Notes: generated by a model not told the origin, from the sequence alone. Positions 18,594 to 28,240 are shown, counted from the first letter of the stretch. The stretch is 64,000 bases of DNA from Robiginitalea biformata HTCC2501 (GCF_000024125.1 NC_013222.1:1240001-1304000); one strand, 5' to 3'. A program made the numbers and translations.

Positions 18594-18601
18594 TACTTTT
18601 G
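18594..18601 (+). promoter_or_regulatory. -7 element TACTTTTG for topA
   Basis: Exact TAnnTTTG match 19 nt upstream of the topA ATG. A purine-rich AAGGA directly precedes the start codon. Confidence 0.6.
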
Positions 18602-18620
18602 TGATCCTAATTTATAAGGA

Positions 18621-21083
18621 ATGGCAAAAAACCTGGTAATCGTGGAGTCGCCTGCAAAGGCAAAAACCATTGAAAAATTCCTGGGGAAGGACTTCAAGGT
18701 AACCTCCAGTTTCGGGCATATTGCCGACCTGCCCTCGCGGGAACTCGGGGTGGATGTAGACAAGGACTTCAGTCCGAAATACGTGGTCGATAAGGAGAAG
18801 AAGGCACTGGTCAAGAAGTTGAAGGAACTCGCCTCGAAGGCGGAAACCATCTGGCTGGCCAGCGATGAGGACCGGGAAGGGGAGGCCATTTCCTGGCACC
18901 TGGCCGAGACCCTGAAACTGGACGCCGACAAGACCCGGAGGATTGTCTTTAATTCCATTACCAAATCGGCTATCCAGAAGGCCATTGAGAACCCGAGGAA
19001 AATCAACTACGACCTGGTCAACGCCCAGCAGGCGCGCCGGATCCTGGACCGTCTGGTAGGGTATGAATTGTCGCCCGTCCTCTGGAAGAAAATCAAGCCG
19101 GGCCTCTCCGCTGGCCGGGTGCAGTCGGTGGCCGTACGCCTGATTGTGGAACGGGAGCGGGCCATCGAGGAATTCGAACCGCAGAGCAGCTTCAAGGTTG
19201 CCGCCGAATTCCGGACGGAAAACGGGGCCACCCTGCCCGCCAAACTCAATGAGAGCTTCGATACCGAAACGGAGGCTCAGGAATTCCTGGCGGGGCTGGC
19301 CAACGCCTCCTTTGCCGTGGACAGCCTGGACACCAAACCTGCTAAGAAATCCCCGGCTGCGCCGTTTACCACTTCCACCCTCCAGCAGGAAGCTTCCCGC
19401 AAACTCTATTTTTCGGTCTCCCGTACCATGCAGGTCGCCCAGCGGCTCTACGAAGCGGGGCTTATTACCTACATGCGTACGGACAGCGTGAGTTTGTCCG
19501 GGGAGGCCATTGCGGCTGCCAAGGAAGAAATTGTAGGGAATTACGGGGAAAAGTACAGCAAAGTCCGGAAGTTCCAGTCAAAATCCAAAGGGGCCCAGGA
19601 GGCGCACGAGGCCATCCGTCCCACCGATATGGGGCTGCAGCGCCCCAACGTAGAGCGCGACCAGGCCCGGTTATACGAGCTGATCCGCATGCGGACCCTG
19701 GCCTCGCAGATGAGTGACGCCCAGCTGGAGCGCACCCAGGTAAAGATCCGCAACGACCGGGACGACCGCCTCTTCAGCGCGAACGGGGAGGTGATTAAAT
19801 TTGACGGGTTCCTGAAAGTGTATCTGGAAGGCAAAGACGAAGAGGACGCCGAAGAACAGGACGGCATGCTCCCGGCCATGCAGGTAGACGAGGCGCTGAC
19901 CAACAACTACATCACAGCCACCCAGCGGTTTACCCGACCGCCGTACCGGTATACGGAGGCTTCCCTGGTCAAAAAGCTGGAGGAACTCGGGATTGGCCGC
20001 CCCTCCACGTATGCCCCGACCATTTCCACGATCCAGAATCGCGGGTATGTCGAAAAAGGCACAGTGGACGGCACGGAGCGGGAGTACCTGCAACTCACCC
20101 TGGAAGGAGGCGGCGTGAAGCGGAAGGAATTGAGCGAAACCGTGGGATCGGACAAGGGCAAGCTCGTGCCGACGGATATCGGGATGATCGTCAACGATTT
20201 CCTGGTGAGCCATTTTGCCAATATCCTGGATTACAATTTTACCGCCAAGGTGGAAAAGGACTTTGACGACATTGCCACAGGGGAGGAAGACTGGCAGGAT
20301 GTGCTTCGGGATTTCTATAAGGATTTCCACCCGAATGTGCTCGATGTCGAGGAGAATGCAGACCGCGCCAGCGGGGAACGCGTTTTGGGAACCGACCCGG
20401 AGACCGGGCGGCAGGTGGCCGTGCGTTTGGGCCGGTTTGGCCCCATGGTACAGATCGGGACAGCGGACGAGGAGGAGAAGCCCCAGTTTGCCAGTTTGCT
20501 CCCGGACCAGTCCCTGGCCACCATCACCTATGACGAGGCGATGGAGTTATTTAAGCTGCCCCGGAAACTGGGCACCTTTGAAGGGGATGAGGTGGAGGCC
20601 AATGTGGGCCGGTATGGCCCGTATGTGCGCTACGGCAAAAAATTCGTTTCCCTGGACGAGGGTGAAAGCGTCTTTGACGTGGACATGGAGCGGGCTGCCG
20701 AGCTGATCCGCGCCAAGAAAAAACAGGACGCCCCGATTGCCTCCTATGAGGATAAGCCGGTGACCAAGGGCAAGGGCCGGTTTGGGCCGTTCATCAAATG
20801 GGACGGCATGTTTATCAACGTTCCCAAGAAATACGATTTCGACAACCTGAGCCAGGCGGATATCGAAGAACTGATCGAAGCCAAGAAGAAGAAAGAGGCC
20901 GAGAAGCTCGTCCGGGAGTGGCCCGAGGAGGACATCCGGATTGAGAAGGGCCGCTGGGGACGCCATACGGTGATCAAGGGCCGCAAAAAGGTAGACTTGT
21001 CCAAGGACGTGGACCCGCAGGCGGTGACTCTCGAGGAAGCACAGGAACTGCTCAGCAAGAAGAAAACGCGTAAAAAATCCTAA
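18621..21083 (+). CDS. topA: DNA topoisomerase I
   Basis: Type IA enzyme that relaxes negative supercoils behind transcription. The 820-residue protein has the Toprim start VIVESPAKAKTIEKFLG, the metal motif DEDREGEAISWHL and the active-site Tyr in GLITYMRTDS. The C-terminus lacks the zinc-finger CxxC motifs of E. coli TopA and instead has four basic-aromatic repeats of the form GR(F/Y/W)GP (GRFGPMVQIG, GRYGPYVRYG, GRFGPFIKWD, GRWGRHTVIK). This arrangement is usual in Bacteroidota. The next gene starts 18 nt downstream. Confidence 0.97.
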   Translation: MAKNLVIVESPAKAKTIEKFLGKDFKVTSSFGHIADLPSRELGVDVDKDFSPKYVVDKEKKALVKKLKELASKAETIWLASDEDREGEAISWHLAETLKLDADKTRRIVFNSITKSAIQKAIENPRKINYDLVNAQQARRILDRLVGYELSPVLWKKIKPGLSAGRVQSVAVRLIVERERAIEEFEPQSSFKVAAEFRTENGATLPAKLNESFDTETEAQEFLAGLANASFAVDSLDTKPAKKSPAAPFTTSTLQQEASRKLYFSVSRTMQVAQRLYEAGLITYMRTDSVSLSGEAIAAAKEEIVGNYGEKYSKVRKFQSKSKGAQEAHEAIRPTDMGLQRPNVERDQARLYELIRMRTLASQMSDAQLERTQVKIRNDRDDRLFSANGEVIKFDGFLKVYLEGKDEEDAEEQDGMLPAMQVDEALTNNYITATQRFTRPPYRYTEASLVKKLEELGIGRPSTYAPTISTIQNRGYVEKGTVDGTEREYLQLTLEGGGVKRKELSETVGSDKGKLVPTDIGMIVNDFLVSHFANILDYNFTAKVEKDFDDIATGEEDWQDVLRDFYKDFHPNVLDVEENADRASGERVLGTDPETGRQVAVRLGRFGPMVQIGTADEEEKPQFASLLPDQSLATITYDEAMELFKLPRKLGTFEGDEVEANVGRYGPYVRYGKKFVSLDEGESVFDVDMERAAELIRAKKKQDAPIASYEDKPVTKGKGRFGPFIKWDGMFINVPKKYDFDNLSQADIEELIEAKKKKEAEKLVREWPEEDIRIEKGRWGRHTVIKGRKKVDLSKDVDPQAVTLEEAQELLSKKKTRKKS

Positions 21084-21101
21084 AAACAGACCCGGGGTTC
21101 T

Positions 21102-22259
21102 ATGGCATTCGATTTCTTACTTCCGGTTCCCCAGCGCGTATTGGCCCACTGTGAATTGCTGCCCGCCCAGGCACTGGGACGCACCATTTACAAGCATACG
21201 GAAAAGGAGGGGTTGCCCGTCCTGGCAGGGGCCACCTTTGCCCTCCTGGGCGTGTACGAATCCCGCAATGCCTTTATCAAGAAAACGAGCCGCCTGGAAC
21301 TCGAGGAGATCCGCATGCAGTTTTACCGGCTTATGGAGGGGAACTGGAATGGCACCATCATCGATTTGGGGGACATCGACGAGGGGGAGACCGTTAAAGA
21401 CACCTATTTTGTGGTCCGGGAAATCATCGCCGAGCTGCTCGAGGAGAAGATCATCCCGATTGTGATCGGCGCTACCCAGGATATTACCTACCCGGCCTAC
21501 CGGGCCTTTGACAAGATTATCGACATGGTCAACCTGGTGGCCGTGGACAGCCGTTTCGACTTCGGGGCGGAGGAGGAACTGATCTCCTCCAATTCCTATA
21601 TGAGCAAGATCATCACGGACAAGCCCAACAACCTGTTTAATTTTTCGAATATCGGGTACCAGAGTTATTTCAATGCCCAGGAGGAGATCGACCTGATGGA
21701 GCGGCTGTTTTTCGACGCCTACCGCCTGGGGGAAATTACCTCCGACGTGGGCCTGGCCGAACCGGTGTTGCGCAATGCGCACCTTGTCAGTATTGACGCC
21801 CGGGCCATCCGGGCCTCCGAAATGGGTCTGCCCGACACGTTTTCGCCCAACGGTTTCACGGGGAGGGAGATCTGTGCCATTGCCCGGTATGCGGGTATGG
21901 GCGACAAGATTTCCGCCTTCGGGATCTTTGAGATGGAAAACAACGTCCAGTCCTTCCAGCTGGTCGCCCAGATTATCTGGTATTTCATGGAAGGCCACAA
22001 CTTCCGGGTGGACGAACAACCGGACAGCGGCAGCAAGGATTTCAACAAGTTCATCGTCCCCTGCCAATCCGAACAACTTCACTTCTACAACAGTACGCTT
22101 ACGGGGCGCTGGTGGGTGGAGGTCCCAAACCTCCTCGGCGCGCATACTAAACCCGATTCGCCGGCGTTATTACCATGCACCGAACAGGACTATCTGGACG
22201 CCTGCGATCAGAATATTCCGGACCGGTGGTTTAAAGCCTATAAAAAAGGTTTTAACTAA
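21102..22259 (+). CDS. arginase/formimidoylglutamase-fold protein with lost metal ligands
   Basis: A 385-residue ureohydrolase-fold protein, placed between topA and gldK. The fold is recognisable from the order of its strand motifs, but the Mn2+ ligands are only partly kept. Where arginases have GGDH, this reads GATQD. Where they have DAHxD, it has DSRFD. Where they have SxDxDxxDP, it has SIDARAIRA. Thus three Asp ligands survive while both His and one Asp are gone, and a binuclear Mn centre looks impossible. Automatic annotation would probably say formimidoylglutamase; I expect a non-enzymatic role. It runs in the same direction as gldKLMN, but a 114-nt gap with a large palindrome separates them. 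Confidence 0.8.
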   Translation: MAFDFLLPVPQRVLAHCELLPAQALGRTIYKHTEKEGLPVLAGATFALLGVYESRNAFIKKTSRLELEEIRMQFYRLMEGNWNGTIIDLGDIDEGETVKDTYFVVREIIAELLEEKIIPIVIGATQDITYPAYRAFDKIIDMVNLVAVDSRFDFGAEEELISSNSYMSKIITDKPNNLFNFSNIGYQSYFNAQEEIDLMERLFFDAYRLGEITSDVGLAEPVLRNAHLVSIDARAIRASEMGLPDTFSPNGFTGREICAIARYAGMGDKISAFGIFEMENNVQSFQLVAQIIWYFMEGHNFRVDEQPDSGSKDFNKFIVPCQSEQLHFYNSTLTGRWWVEVPNLLGAHTKPDSPALLPCTEQDYLDACDQNIPDRWFKAYKKGFN

Positions 22260-22285
22260 AGCCGTTTAATTGCACGAGATTAGGC

Positions 22286-22344
22286 CGGTACGTACAATAA
22301 ATTATTCAATTTTCTGTTTTAGTGAATAATCGAAGATAGTACCG
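22286..22344 (+). repeat. concentric double palindrome upstream of gldK
   Basis: Outer arms CGGTAC (22286-22291) and GTACCG (22339-22344) and inner arms ATTATTCA (22301-22308) and TGAATAAT (22323-22330) are all perfect and share nearly the same centre (about 22315). Interior loops are 9 and 8 nt and the apical loop 14 nt. There is no T tract. It ends 30 nt before the gldK ATG, so it may be an operator or a leader-RNA structure of the gliding operon. Confidence 0.6.
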
Positions 22345-22373
22345 TACAGTCTTAACCGAAATTAACCTAAAGT

Positions 22374-23729
22374 ATGAAGAAGCTATTGTTAACGTCTATA
22401 GCGTTTGTTTTTTTGCTCAGCAGCTGCGGTTCCAAATCCAAAGGGGAACTGGTAGGCGTTAAAGGCAAAAAGTGGTACCCGGAAAAACCCTACGGGATGG
22501 AACTGATTCCCAGGGGTGCTTTCATTATGGGAAAGAGTGAAGAAGACATGGCCAATGTAATGAACGCTCCTACCAAAACAGTTACTGTCCGGTCCTTTTA
22601 TATGGACGATACGGAAATTACCAATAGCGAGTACCGGCAGTTTGTAGAGTGGGTCAAGGATTCCATTGTACGGACCAAGCTGGCCATCCTGGCCGACGAG
22701 CTGGGGATGGGTCCGGAGGATGACGGAATCGGCCGTTACGCCTTTAAGGATGCAGATACTGCCAACCTCTCGGTTTATGACAAGTACATGCTCGATAACT
22801 ACGCCGGTTTTGGCGAGGACTATTACGAGGGCCGCGCCCTGAACAAGGACGAGGACCTGATCTGGGATACCCGGGATTACCCGGACGTCTATTACGCAGA
22901 GGTGATGGATTCCATGTACCTCCCGGAGGAAGAAACCTACAACGGGCAGCGGACTATCGACGTGACGAAACTCAACTACAAGTATACCTGGATGGATATC
23001 GAAGCTGCCGCCCGCGCCAAGGAAGGCCGCCGGAAGGACTTCATCCGTCAGGAAATCACCGCGATCTACCCGGATACCACGGTATGGATCCGCGATTTTG
23101 AATACTCCTATAATGAACCGATGCACAACGATTACTTCTGGCACGATGCCTACAGCGACTATCCGGTTGTAGGGGTATCCTGGAGCCAGGCCAAGGCGTT
23201 CTGCAACTGGCGGACCAAATTCAAGAACGACGACCAGCGTGCCCGCGGCAAGCAATTCGTCAACCAGTTCCGCCTCCCGACGGAGGCCGAATGGGAATAC
23301 GCGGCCCGCGGAGGCATCGAAGGGGGTACGTATCCCTGGGGTGGCCCGTACGTGATCAGCGACACGGGTTGCTTTATGGCGAATTTCAAGCCCCAGCGCG
23401 GGGACTATGCGGCCGATGCCGCCCTTTACACCGTGGAGGCCAAATCTTATGAACCCAACGATTTCAACCTGTACAATATGGCCGGTAATGTATCGGAGTG
23501 GACAAACTCCAGCTACTACCCGGGGTCCTATGAATACGCTTCAACCATGAACCCGAATGCCGACAGCCAGAACAATACGCGGAAAGTGATCCGGGGCGGT
23601 TCCTGGAAAGACGTGGCGTATTTCCTGCAGGTGAGTACCCGGGATTACGAATACAAGGATTCCGCCCGAAGCTACATTGGCTTCCGGACCGTCCAGGATT
23701 ACATGGGGGAGGAAGATTCCACCCAGTAA
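22374..23729 (+). CDS. gldK: gliding motility / type IX secretion lipoprotein GldK
   Basis: Outer-membrane lipoprotein that, with GldN, forms the periplasmic ring of the type IX secretion system. The 451-residue protein has a lipoprotein signal (MKKLLLTSIAFVFLLSSC, Cys18) and an FGE/SUMF1 fold (GAFIMGKSEED, SFYMDDTEITNSEY, LPTEAEWEYAARGG, NMAGNVSEWTNSSY, VIRGGSWKDVAYF). The position that carries the active-site Cys pair in true formylglycine-generating enzymes has none here, so the fold is structural. It is the first gene of gldKLMN. Confidence 0.97.
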   Translation: MKKLLLTSIAFVFLLSSCGSKSKGELVGVKGKKWYPEKPYGMELIPRGAFIMGKSEEDMANVMNAPTKTVTVRSFYMDDTEITNSEYRQFVEWVKDSIVRTKLAILADELGMGPEDDGIGRYAFKDADTANLSVYDKYMLDNYAGFGEDYYEGRALNKDEDLIWDTRDYPDVYYAEVMDSMYLPEEETYNGQRTIDVTKLNYKYTWMDIEAAARAKEGRRKDFIRQEITAIYPDTTVWIRDFEYSYNEPMHNDYFWHDAYSDYPVVGVSWSQAKAFCNWRTKFKNDDQRARGKQFVNQFRLPTEAEWEYAARGGIEGGTYPWGGPYVISDTGCFMANFKPQRGDYAADAALYTVEAKSYEPNDFNLYNMAGNVSEWTNSSYYPGSYEYASTMNPNADSQNNTRKVIRGGSWKDVAYFLQVSTRDYEYKDSARSYIGFRTVQDYMGEEDSTQ

Positions 23730-23806
23730 ACCGCTTTTTAACACCATGCTTATCAAACCTTAACCCAATACTTATTTAACTTTAAACTTCTTTTAAATTC
23801 TTAATT

Positions 23807-24457
23807 ATGGCACAGTCAAAATCAACAAAAAAGCTCTTTAACATGGCCTACGGCCTGGGTGCTTCGGTGGTAATCATCGGGGCGCTGTTCAAGATCCTGC
23901 ACTGGGAATTCGGCCCGCTTACCGGTGGGTTGCTCCTCGCAGTCGGTCTGATCACGGAAGCCCTCATTTTTGCAATCAGCGCATTTGAGCCGGTGGACGA
24001 CGAATACGATTGGTCTTTGGTCTACCCGGAACTCGCCGGAGCCCAGAGCAACAACCGTAAGAAACAAGCCGAAGAAGCCCAAGAGGCGGAAGGACTCCTC
24101 TCCAGGAAACTGGATGAGCTCCTCAAGGAAGCCAACATCGACGCCAGCCTGTTCAGCAGCCTGGGCGAGAGCATCCGCAACTTCGAAGGCGCTGCCAAGG
24201 GGATTGCCCCTACGGCCGATGCTATTGAGCACACCAAGAAATACTCCGAAGAACTTTCCCAGGCCGCTTCCCAGATGGAATCGCTCAACAGCCTGTACAA
24301 AGTTCAGCTCGAGAGTGCCAGCCGCCAGGCTTCCATCAACGAGGAAGTGGTGCAGAACGCCGGTGCCCTCAAAGAGCAAATGGAGTCCCTGGCCAGCAAC
24401 CTGTCTTCGCTTAACGGCGTTTACGGCGGCATGCTGACTGCCATGAACAGAAACTAA
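23807..24457 (+). CDS. gldL: type IX secretion / gliding motor subunit GldL
   Basis: Inner-membrane stator of the proton-driven motor that powers type IX secretion and gliding. The 216-residue protein has two membrane spans in its first 65 residues (YGLGASVVIIGALFKILHW and TGGLLLAVGLITEALIFAI). A Glu lies within the second, in GLITEALIF, the kind of buried acidic residue expected for ion coupling. A long cytoplasmic coiled-coil-rich tail follows. The length matches known GldL. It is 77 nt after gldK. Confidence 0.96.
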   Translation: MAQSKSTKKLFNMAYGLGASVVIIGALFKILHWEFGPLTGGLLLAVGLITEALIFAISAFEPVDDEYDWSLVYPELAGAQSNNRKKQAEEAQEAEGLLSRKLDELLKEANIDASLFSSLGESIRNFEGAAKGIAPTADAIEHTKKYSEELSQAASQMESLNSLYKVQLESASRQASINEEVVQNAGALKEQMESLASNLSSLNGVYGGMLTAMNRN

Positions 24458-24514
24458 TTAGGTTGTCGTTCTAAATCCCAAATCAAAGTAACTGTTAACA
24501 ACTAATTAGATATA

Positions 24515-26083
24515 ATGGCATCAGGAAAACAAACGCCACGTCAGAAGATGATCAACCTTATGTACTTGATCTTCATTGCGATGCTGGCATTGAATATGAG
24601 CAAGGAAGTGCTGGCTGCCTTCGGTCTTATGAACGAAAAGCTGGAGACTTCCAATTCCAAGGCCACCGAAAACAACGAAGCGTTTTTGGCGAGCCTGGAA
24701 ACCAAAGCGTCGGAGGACGCTGCCAAATATGCGGAGCTCTATCAGGACGCTCAGCAGATTAAGCAGCTGTCCCAGGAGTACTACACCTACCTCGAGGATT
24801 TGAAGGCGAGCATGGTGGAGGACATCGAGGACCCGACGGATTACACGGTAATGGACAAGTCCGATTACCTGGACCAGAAATTCTTCCAGGGCGATAACCT
24901 GGCCCCCCAGGGCAAGGAGTTCATGGAGCGCATCGAGGCCTACCGCACCCAGGTGCTGGGCATCCTCGGCGACGGCTTCCCGGAAGTTCAGGACGCGGTG
25001 AAGACGCGCTTCAAGACCGGAGATGAAAACGGCAAGGTAGAGCGCCGCGACGGGGTCAAAGTAGACTGGATCAACTACCACTACGAAGGCTTCCCGCTGA
25101 TCGCTTCCCTGACCAAGATCACCTCCCTGCAATCCGACATCAAGGCCACCGAGGAGGCGGCCCTGAAGGCGATGCTGCAAGGCGAGCTGACTTCCCAGGT
25201 GTCCCTGACGAATTTCTCCACGCTGCTGGAGTCCGAGAAATCGGCCTTTTATGCCGGGGAGAAGTTTAACGGAAGCATTGTCCTGGGTAAAACCGACAAG
25301 ACCGCCAAGCCTGTACGGGCCGAACTGACCCTGGACGGGCGCAAGCTCGCCGAAGGGAAGGATTACCAGCTCAAGGAAGGCGGCGTGGAAATGCTGATCG
25401 GAGCCGGCAGCCCCGGCGACCACGAGATTGCCGGTACCCTGATCTATATGCAGGACGGGGAGGAGACCGAGGTGCCTGTTAAAAACAGCTTCTCCACAAT
25501 CTCCAAGCCGAATGCGGCTGTGATCTCTGCCGACAAGATGAACGTGGTATACCGCGGTGTTGCCAACCCGATGACGATCTCCATCCCGGGGATCCCGGAC
25601 AACAAAGTGTCTGCTTCGGCCCCCGGCCTGAGCAAGCGCAGCGGCAGCAACTACGTGATGAACCCGGGTACGGGCCGTACGGTAACCATTACCGCTTCCG
25701 GTACGCTGCCCGACGGCCAGCGGATCTCGACCAACAGCGAATTCCGCATCAAGGATATCCCGAGGCCTTCCGGTACCATCCGGGGTGAGAGCGGCAGCGT
25801 GAAAATGCCCCGCAACAACCTGGAAATCGCCACCATCGGCGCCATGCTGGAAGACTTTGACTTTGACCTGAATATGGCCATCAGCGGCTTTAAGCTGAAA
25901 GTTCCCGGACAGCCCACCGTTGAGGTGAACGGCAACAAACTGGACGCGCGTGCCAAGGCAGCGTTGCGTCGGGCCGGGCGGGGTGATGCCATCCAGATCT
26001 TTGATATCGAGGCGTACATTACCAACAACCGGAGTTATAAGTTGAAGAAGGTATCTCCCGTGGTTGTGGAGATCACCAACTAG
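24515..26083 (+). CDS. gldM: type IX secretion / gliding motor subunit GldM
   Basis: Spans the periplasm from the GldL stator to the GldK/GldN ring and transmits torque. The 522-residue protein has one N-terminal membrane helix with a conserved acidic residue close by (MINLMYLIFIAMLALNMSKE), then a helical domain and three beta domains, ending LKKVSPVVVEITN. Length and start (MASGKQTPRQKMINLMYLIF) are typical. It is 57 nt downstream of gldL. Confidence 0.96.
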   Translation: MASGKQTPRQKMINLMYLIFIAMLALNMSKEVLAAFGLMNEKLETSNSKATENNEAFLASLETKASEDAAKYAELYQDAQQIKQLSQEYYTYLEDLKASMVEDIEDPTDYTVMDKSDYLDQKFFQGDNLAPQGKEFMERIEAYRTQVLGILGDGFPEVQDAVKTRFKTGDENGKVERRDGVKVDWINYHYEGFPLIASLTKITSLQSDIKATEEAALKAMLQGELTSQVSLTNFSTLLESEKSAFYAGEKFNGSIVLGKTDKTAKPVRAELTLDGRKLAEGKDYQLKEGGVEMLIGAGSPGDHEIAGTLIYMQDGEETEVPVKNSFSTISKPNAAVISADKMNVVYRGVANPMTISIPGIPDNKVSASAPGLSKRSGSNYVMNPGTGRTVTITASGTLPDGQRISTNSEFRIKDIPRPSGTIRGESGSVKMPRNNLEIATIGAMLEDFDFDLNMAISGFKLKVPGQPTVEVNGNKLDARAKAALRRAGRGDAIQIFDIEAYITNNRSYKLKKVSPVVVEITN

Positions 26084-26164
26084 ATTGAGAATTTAATTGA
26101 AAATCCGCGCAGCTCGGCACCAGGCCGGCTGCGCGGTAATTAAAGACCTAAATACTACAATACA

Positions 26165-27067
26165 ATGAATTGGAAAAAAGCACTAGTACTCGGGGCGGTT
26201 GCCGCTCTTCCGGTGTCCGGGTGGGCGCAAGCCAACATCCTGAACGCCAAGAAGCCGGAAGAAATCGGCATGCGAACCGAGGCCCAGAAGGCGATGGATA
26301 ACGATGCGCCCCTGGATTACGGATACGTGGACGACCGCGATATCCTGTGGTCCAAGACCGTATGGGAAGTCATCGACCTGGACGAGCGGGTGAATTTCCC
26401 GCTGTACTACCCGACGGACACCGTGGATATCGGCTCGGACCGCCGCTCCCTTTACGATGTTCTGATCAAGAATATCAAAAACGGGAAACTCACCGACGTT
26501 TACGTGGATTCCTATTTTACGGAGAAGCGGAACTTCAGCGACCTGCAGGCGACCCTCCAGAAGGTGGATACCACCGACCTGGGGTACGAGCAGGTAAACG
26601 CCGGGGAGCAGGTTTCGGCCGAGTACATCAACCGCCGGAACATCACGGCAGCCGACATCGAGGAATACCGCATCAAGGGGATGTGGTACTTCGACAAGCG
26701 GCAGGGGGAACTCAAGTACCGCCTGCTGGGGATTGCCCCGGTTGCTCCGGACGTGAACTTCATCGACGACGATTCGATGGCGCCGGAGGATGCGCTGGTG
26801 CCCCTGTTCTGGGTTTGGTACCCGAGCGCCCGGCAGATCCTGCACGAGGCCAAGGTATTCAACCAGGGAAATTCGGCACAACCGCTTTCCTTTGACATGT
26901 TGCTCAACGCCCGCAGGTTCAACGGGATGATCTATAAGGAAGACAACGTGCACGGAGACCGCGAGATACGCGATTACATTGCCGACAACGCGCTGTTCCA
27001 GCTCCTGGAGTCGCAGCGTATCAAAGAGCAGATCCGAAATCGCGAACAAGATATGTGGGCCTATTAA
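26165..27067 (+). CDS. gldN: type IX secretion / gliding protein GldN
   Basis: Periplasmic partner of GldK in the ring complex. The 300-residue protein has a Sec signal peptide (MNWKKALVLGAVAALPVSGWA, cut before QANIL) and the GldN core with DRDILWSKTVWEVIDLDERVNFPLYYP in its first 100 residues, split over two strands. It is the last gene of the cluster, 81 nt after gldM, and is followed by a strong terminator at 27095. Confidence 0.96.
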   Translation: MNWKKALVLGAVAALPVSGWAQANILNAKKPEEIGMRTEAQKAMDNDAPLDYGYVDDRDILWSKTVWEVIDLDERVNFPLYYPTDTVDIGSDRRSLYDVLIKNIKNGKLTDVYVDSYFTEKRNFSDLQATLQKVDTTDLGYEQVNAGEQVSAEYINRRNITAADIEEYRIKGMWYFDKRQGELKYRLLGIAPVAPDVNFIDDDSMAPEDALVPLFWVWYPSARQILHEAKVFNQGNSAQPLSFDMLLNARRFNGMIYKEDNVHGDREIRDYIADNALFQLLESQRIKEQIRNREQDMWAY

Positions 27068-27094
27068 AAACGCCCTTTCCAATTCACATGTAGG

Positions 27095-27129
27095 ACAGCC
27101 CCGGCCAGATAAGCCGGGGCTGTTTTTTT
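27095..27129 (+). terminator. Rho-independent terminator of the gldKLMN operon
   Basis: ACAGCCCCGGC (27095-27105) and GCCGGGGCTGT (27113-27123) form an 11-bp perfect stem with a 7-nt loop and a run of seven T. It begins 27 nt past the gldN stop. Confidence 0.92.
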
Positions 27130-27141
27130 ATCCGCCTTCCC

Positions 27142-27149
27142 TACCTTTG
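27142..27149 (+). promoter_or_regulatory. -7 element TACCTTTG for the FAD oxidoreductase gene
   Basis: Exact TAnnTTTG match only 5 nt before the ATG at 27155. The T tract of the gldN terminator lies where the -33 element would be. It predicts an mRNA with almost no leader. Confidence 0.55.
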
Positions 27150-27154
27150 CAGCT

Positions 27155-28216
27155 ATGTTTGATTACCTGATTGTCGGCTCGGGCCTGGCCGGGGTGGCCA
27201 TGGCCGAAACCCTCCGGGAACGGGGCCGCACTATTTGCCTGTTCGACGACGCCTCCCGCAAGGCGTCCCTGGTGGCGGCGGGCCTGTACAACCCCGTGGT
27301 GCTCAAGCGGCTGAACCTCACCTGGAAAGGGGAGGAGCTCATGGATTTTTCCCTGCCGTTTTACGAGAAGCTCCAGCAACGGCTAAAGGGGCATTTCGAT
27401 GAAAAGCTGCCCATCCTCAGGCGCCTGGCATCGGCGGAAGAACAGAATGCCTGGTTTGAAGCTGCAGACCGGCCGGGCTTGTCCCGCTTCCTGTCCACAC
27501 GCCTGGTTCGAAATGTCCATGATGGCTTGCAGGCCCCCCATGGCTTCGGGGAGGTCCTGGAAACCGGCCGGTTGCACACGGCCCGCCTGCTCCATGCCTA
27601 CCGGGAAGAGTTACATGAAAAAGGCCGGCTCCGGGCCGAGTCATTTGTTCACGGCGCCCTGGAATTAAACCGGGACCACCTGGCGTACAAGGGTATCCGG
27701 GCCCGAAGGATCATCTTCTGCGAGGGATTCGGGATGCGCGGCAACCCGTTTTTTGATTACCTGCCCCTGCAGGGCAGCAAGGGCGAACTCCTCACGGTGC
27801 GGATACCCGGTTTGGGGGAAACCCGGATCGTCAAATCGGATATCTTCCTGATCCCCCTGGGGGCAGACCGGTACAAGGTAGGCGCCACCTACGCCCGGAA
27901 CGATTTTGACCCGGAACCCACGGCCCGTGCCCGGGAGGAACTCACCGCCAAACTCCGCAAAATCGTCAACCGGGACTTTGAAGTGGAGGGGCAATCCGCG
28001 GGTATCCGGCCAACAGTCCCGGACCGCCGTCCCCTGGTGGGCCGCCACCCGGAACACGATGCGCTATTTGCACTCAACGGGATGGGGTCGCGGGGCGTCT
28101 TGCTGGCCCCTTACGCAGCTGCCTGCCTGGCCGATTTCATGGAGGAGGGACGCCCCCTCCCGCCGGAGATGGACCTGTCCCGGTACGCGAAATTTTACGG
28201 CCGGACGGCTCCCTGA
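27155..28216 (+). CDS. FAD-dependent oxidoreductase, DAO (glycine/D-amino acid oxidase-like) family
   Basis: The 353-residue soluble flavoprotein starts with the Rossmann FAD motif YLIVGSGLAGVAMAETL and the ribose-binding acidic end of strand 2 (ICLFDDASRKAS). It has the DAO-family features GLYNPVVLKRLNL and, near the C-terminus, GIRPTVPDRRPLVGRHPEH...LNGMGSRGVLLAPYAA, which closes the FAD site. The substrate is unknown. It is a single gene, separated from the following ABC-F gene by a tandem repeat. Confidence 0.88.
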   Translation: MFDYLIVGSGLAGVAMAETLRERGRTICLFDDASRKASLVAAGLYNPVVLKRLNLTWKGEELMDFSLPFYEKLQQRLKGHFDEKLPILRRLASAEEQNAWFEAADRPGLSRFLSTRLVRNVHDGLQAPHGFGEVLETGRLHTARLLHAYREELHEKGRLRAESFVHGALELNRDHLAYKGIRARRIIFCEGFGMRGNPFFDYLPLQGSKGELLTVRIPGLGETRIVKSDIFLIPLGADRYKVGATYARNDFDPEPTARAREELTAKLRKIVNRDFEVEGQSAGIRPTVPDRRPLVGRHPEHDALFALNGMGSRGVLLAPYAAACLADFMEEGRPLPPEMDLSRYAKFYGRTAP

Positions 28217-28240
28217 TTCCCTTATTTTTCGGACTTTTGC

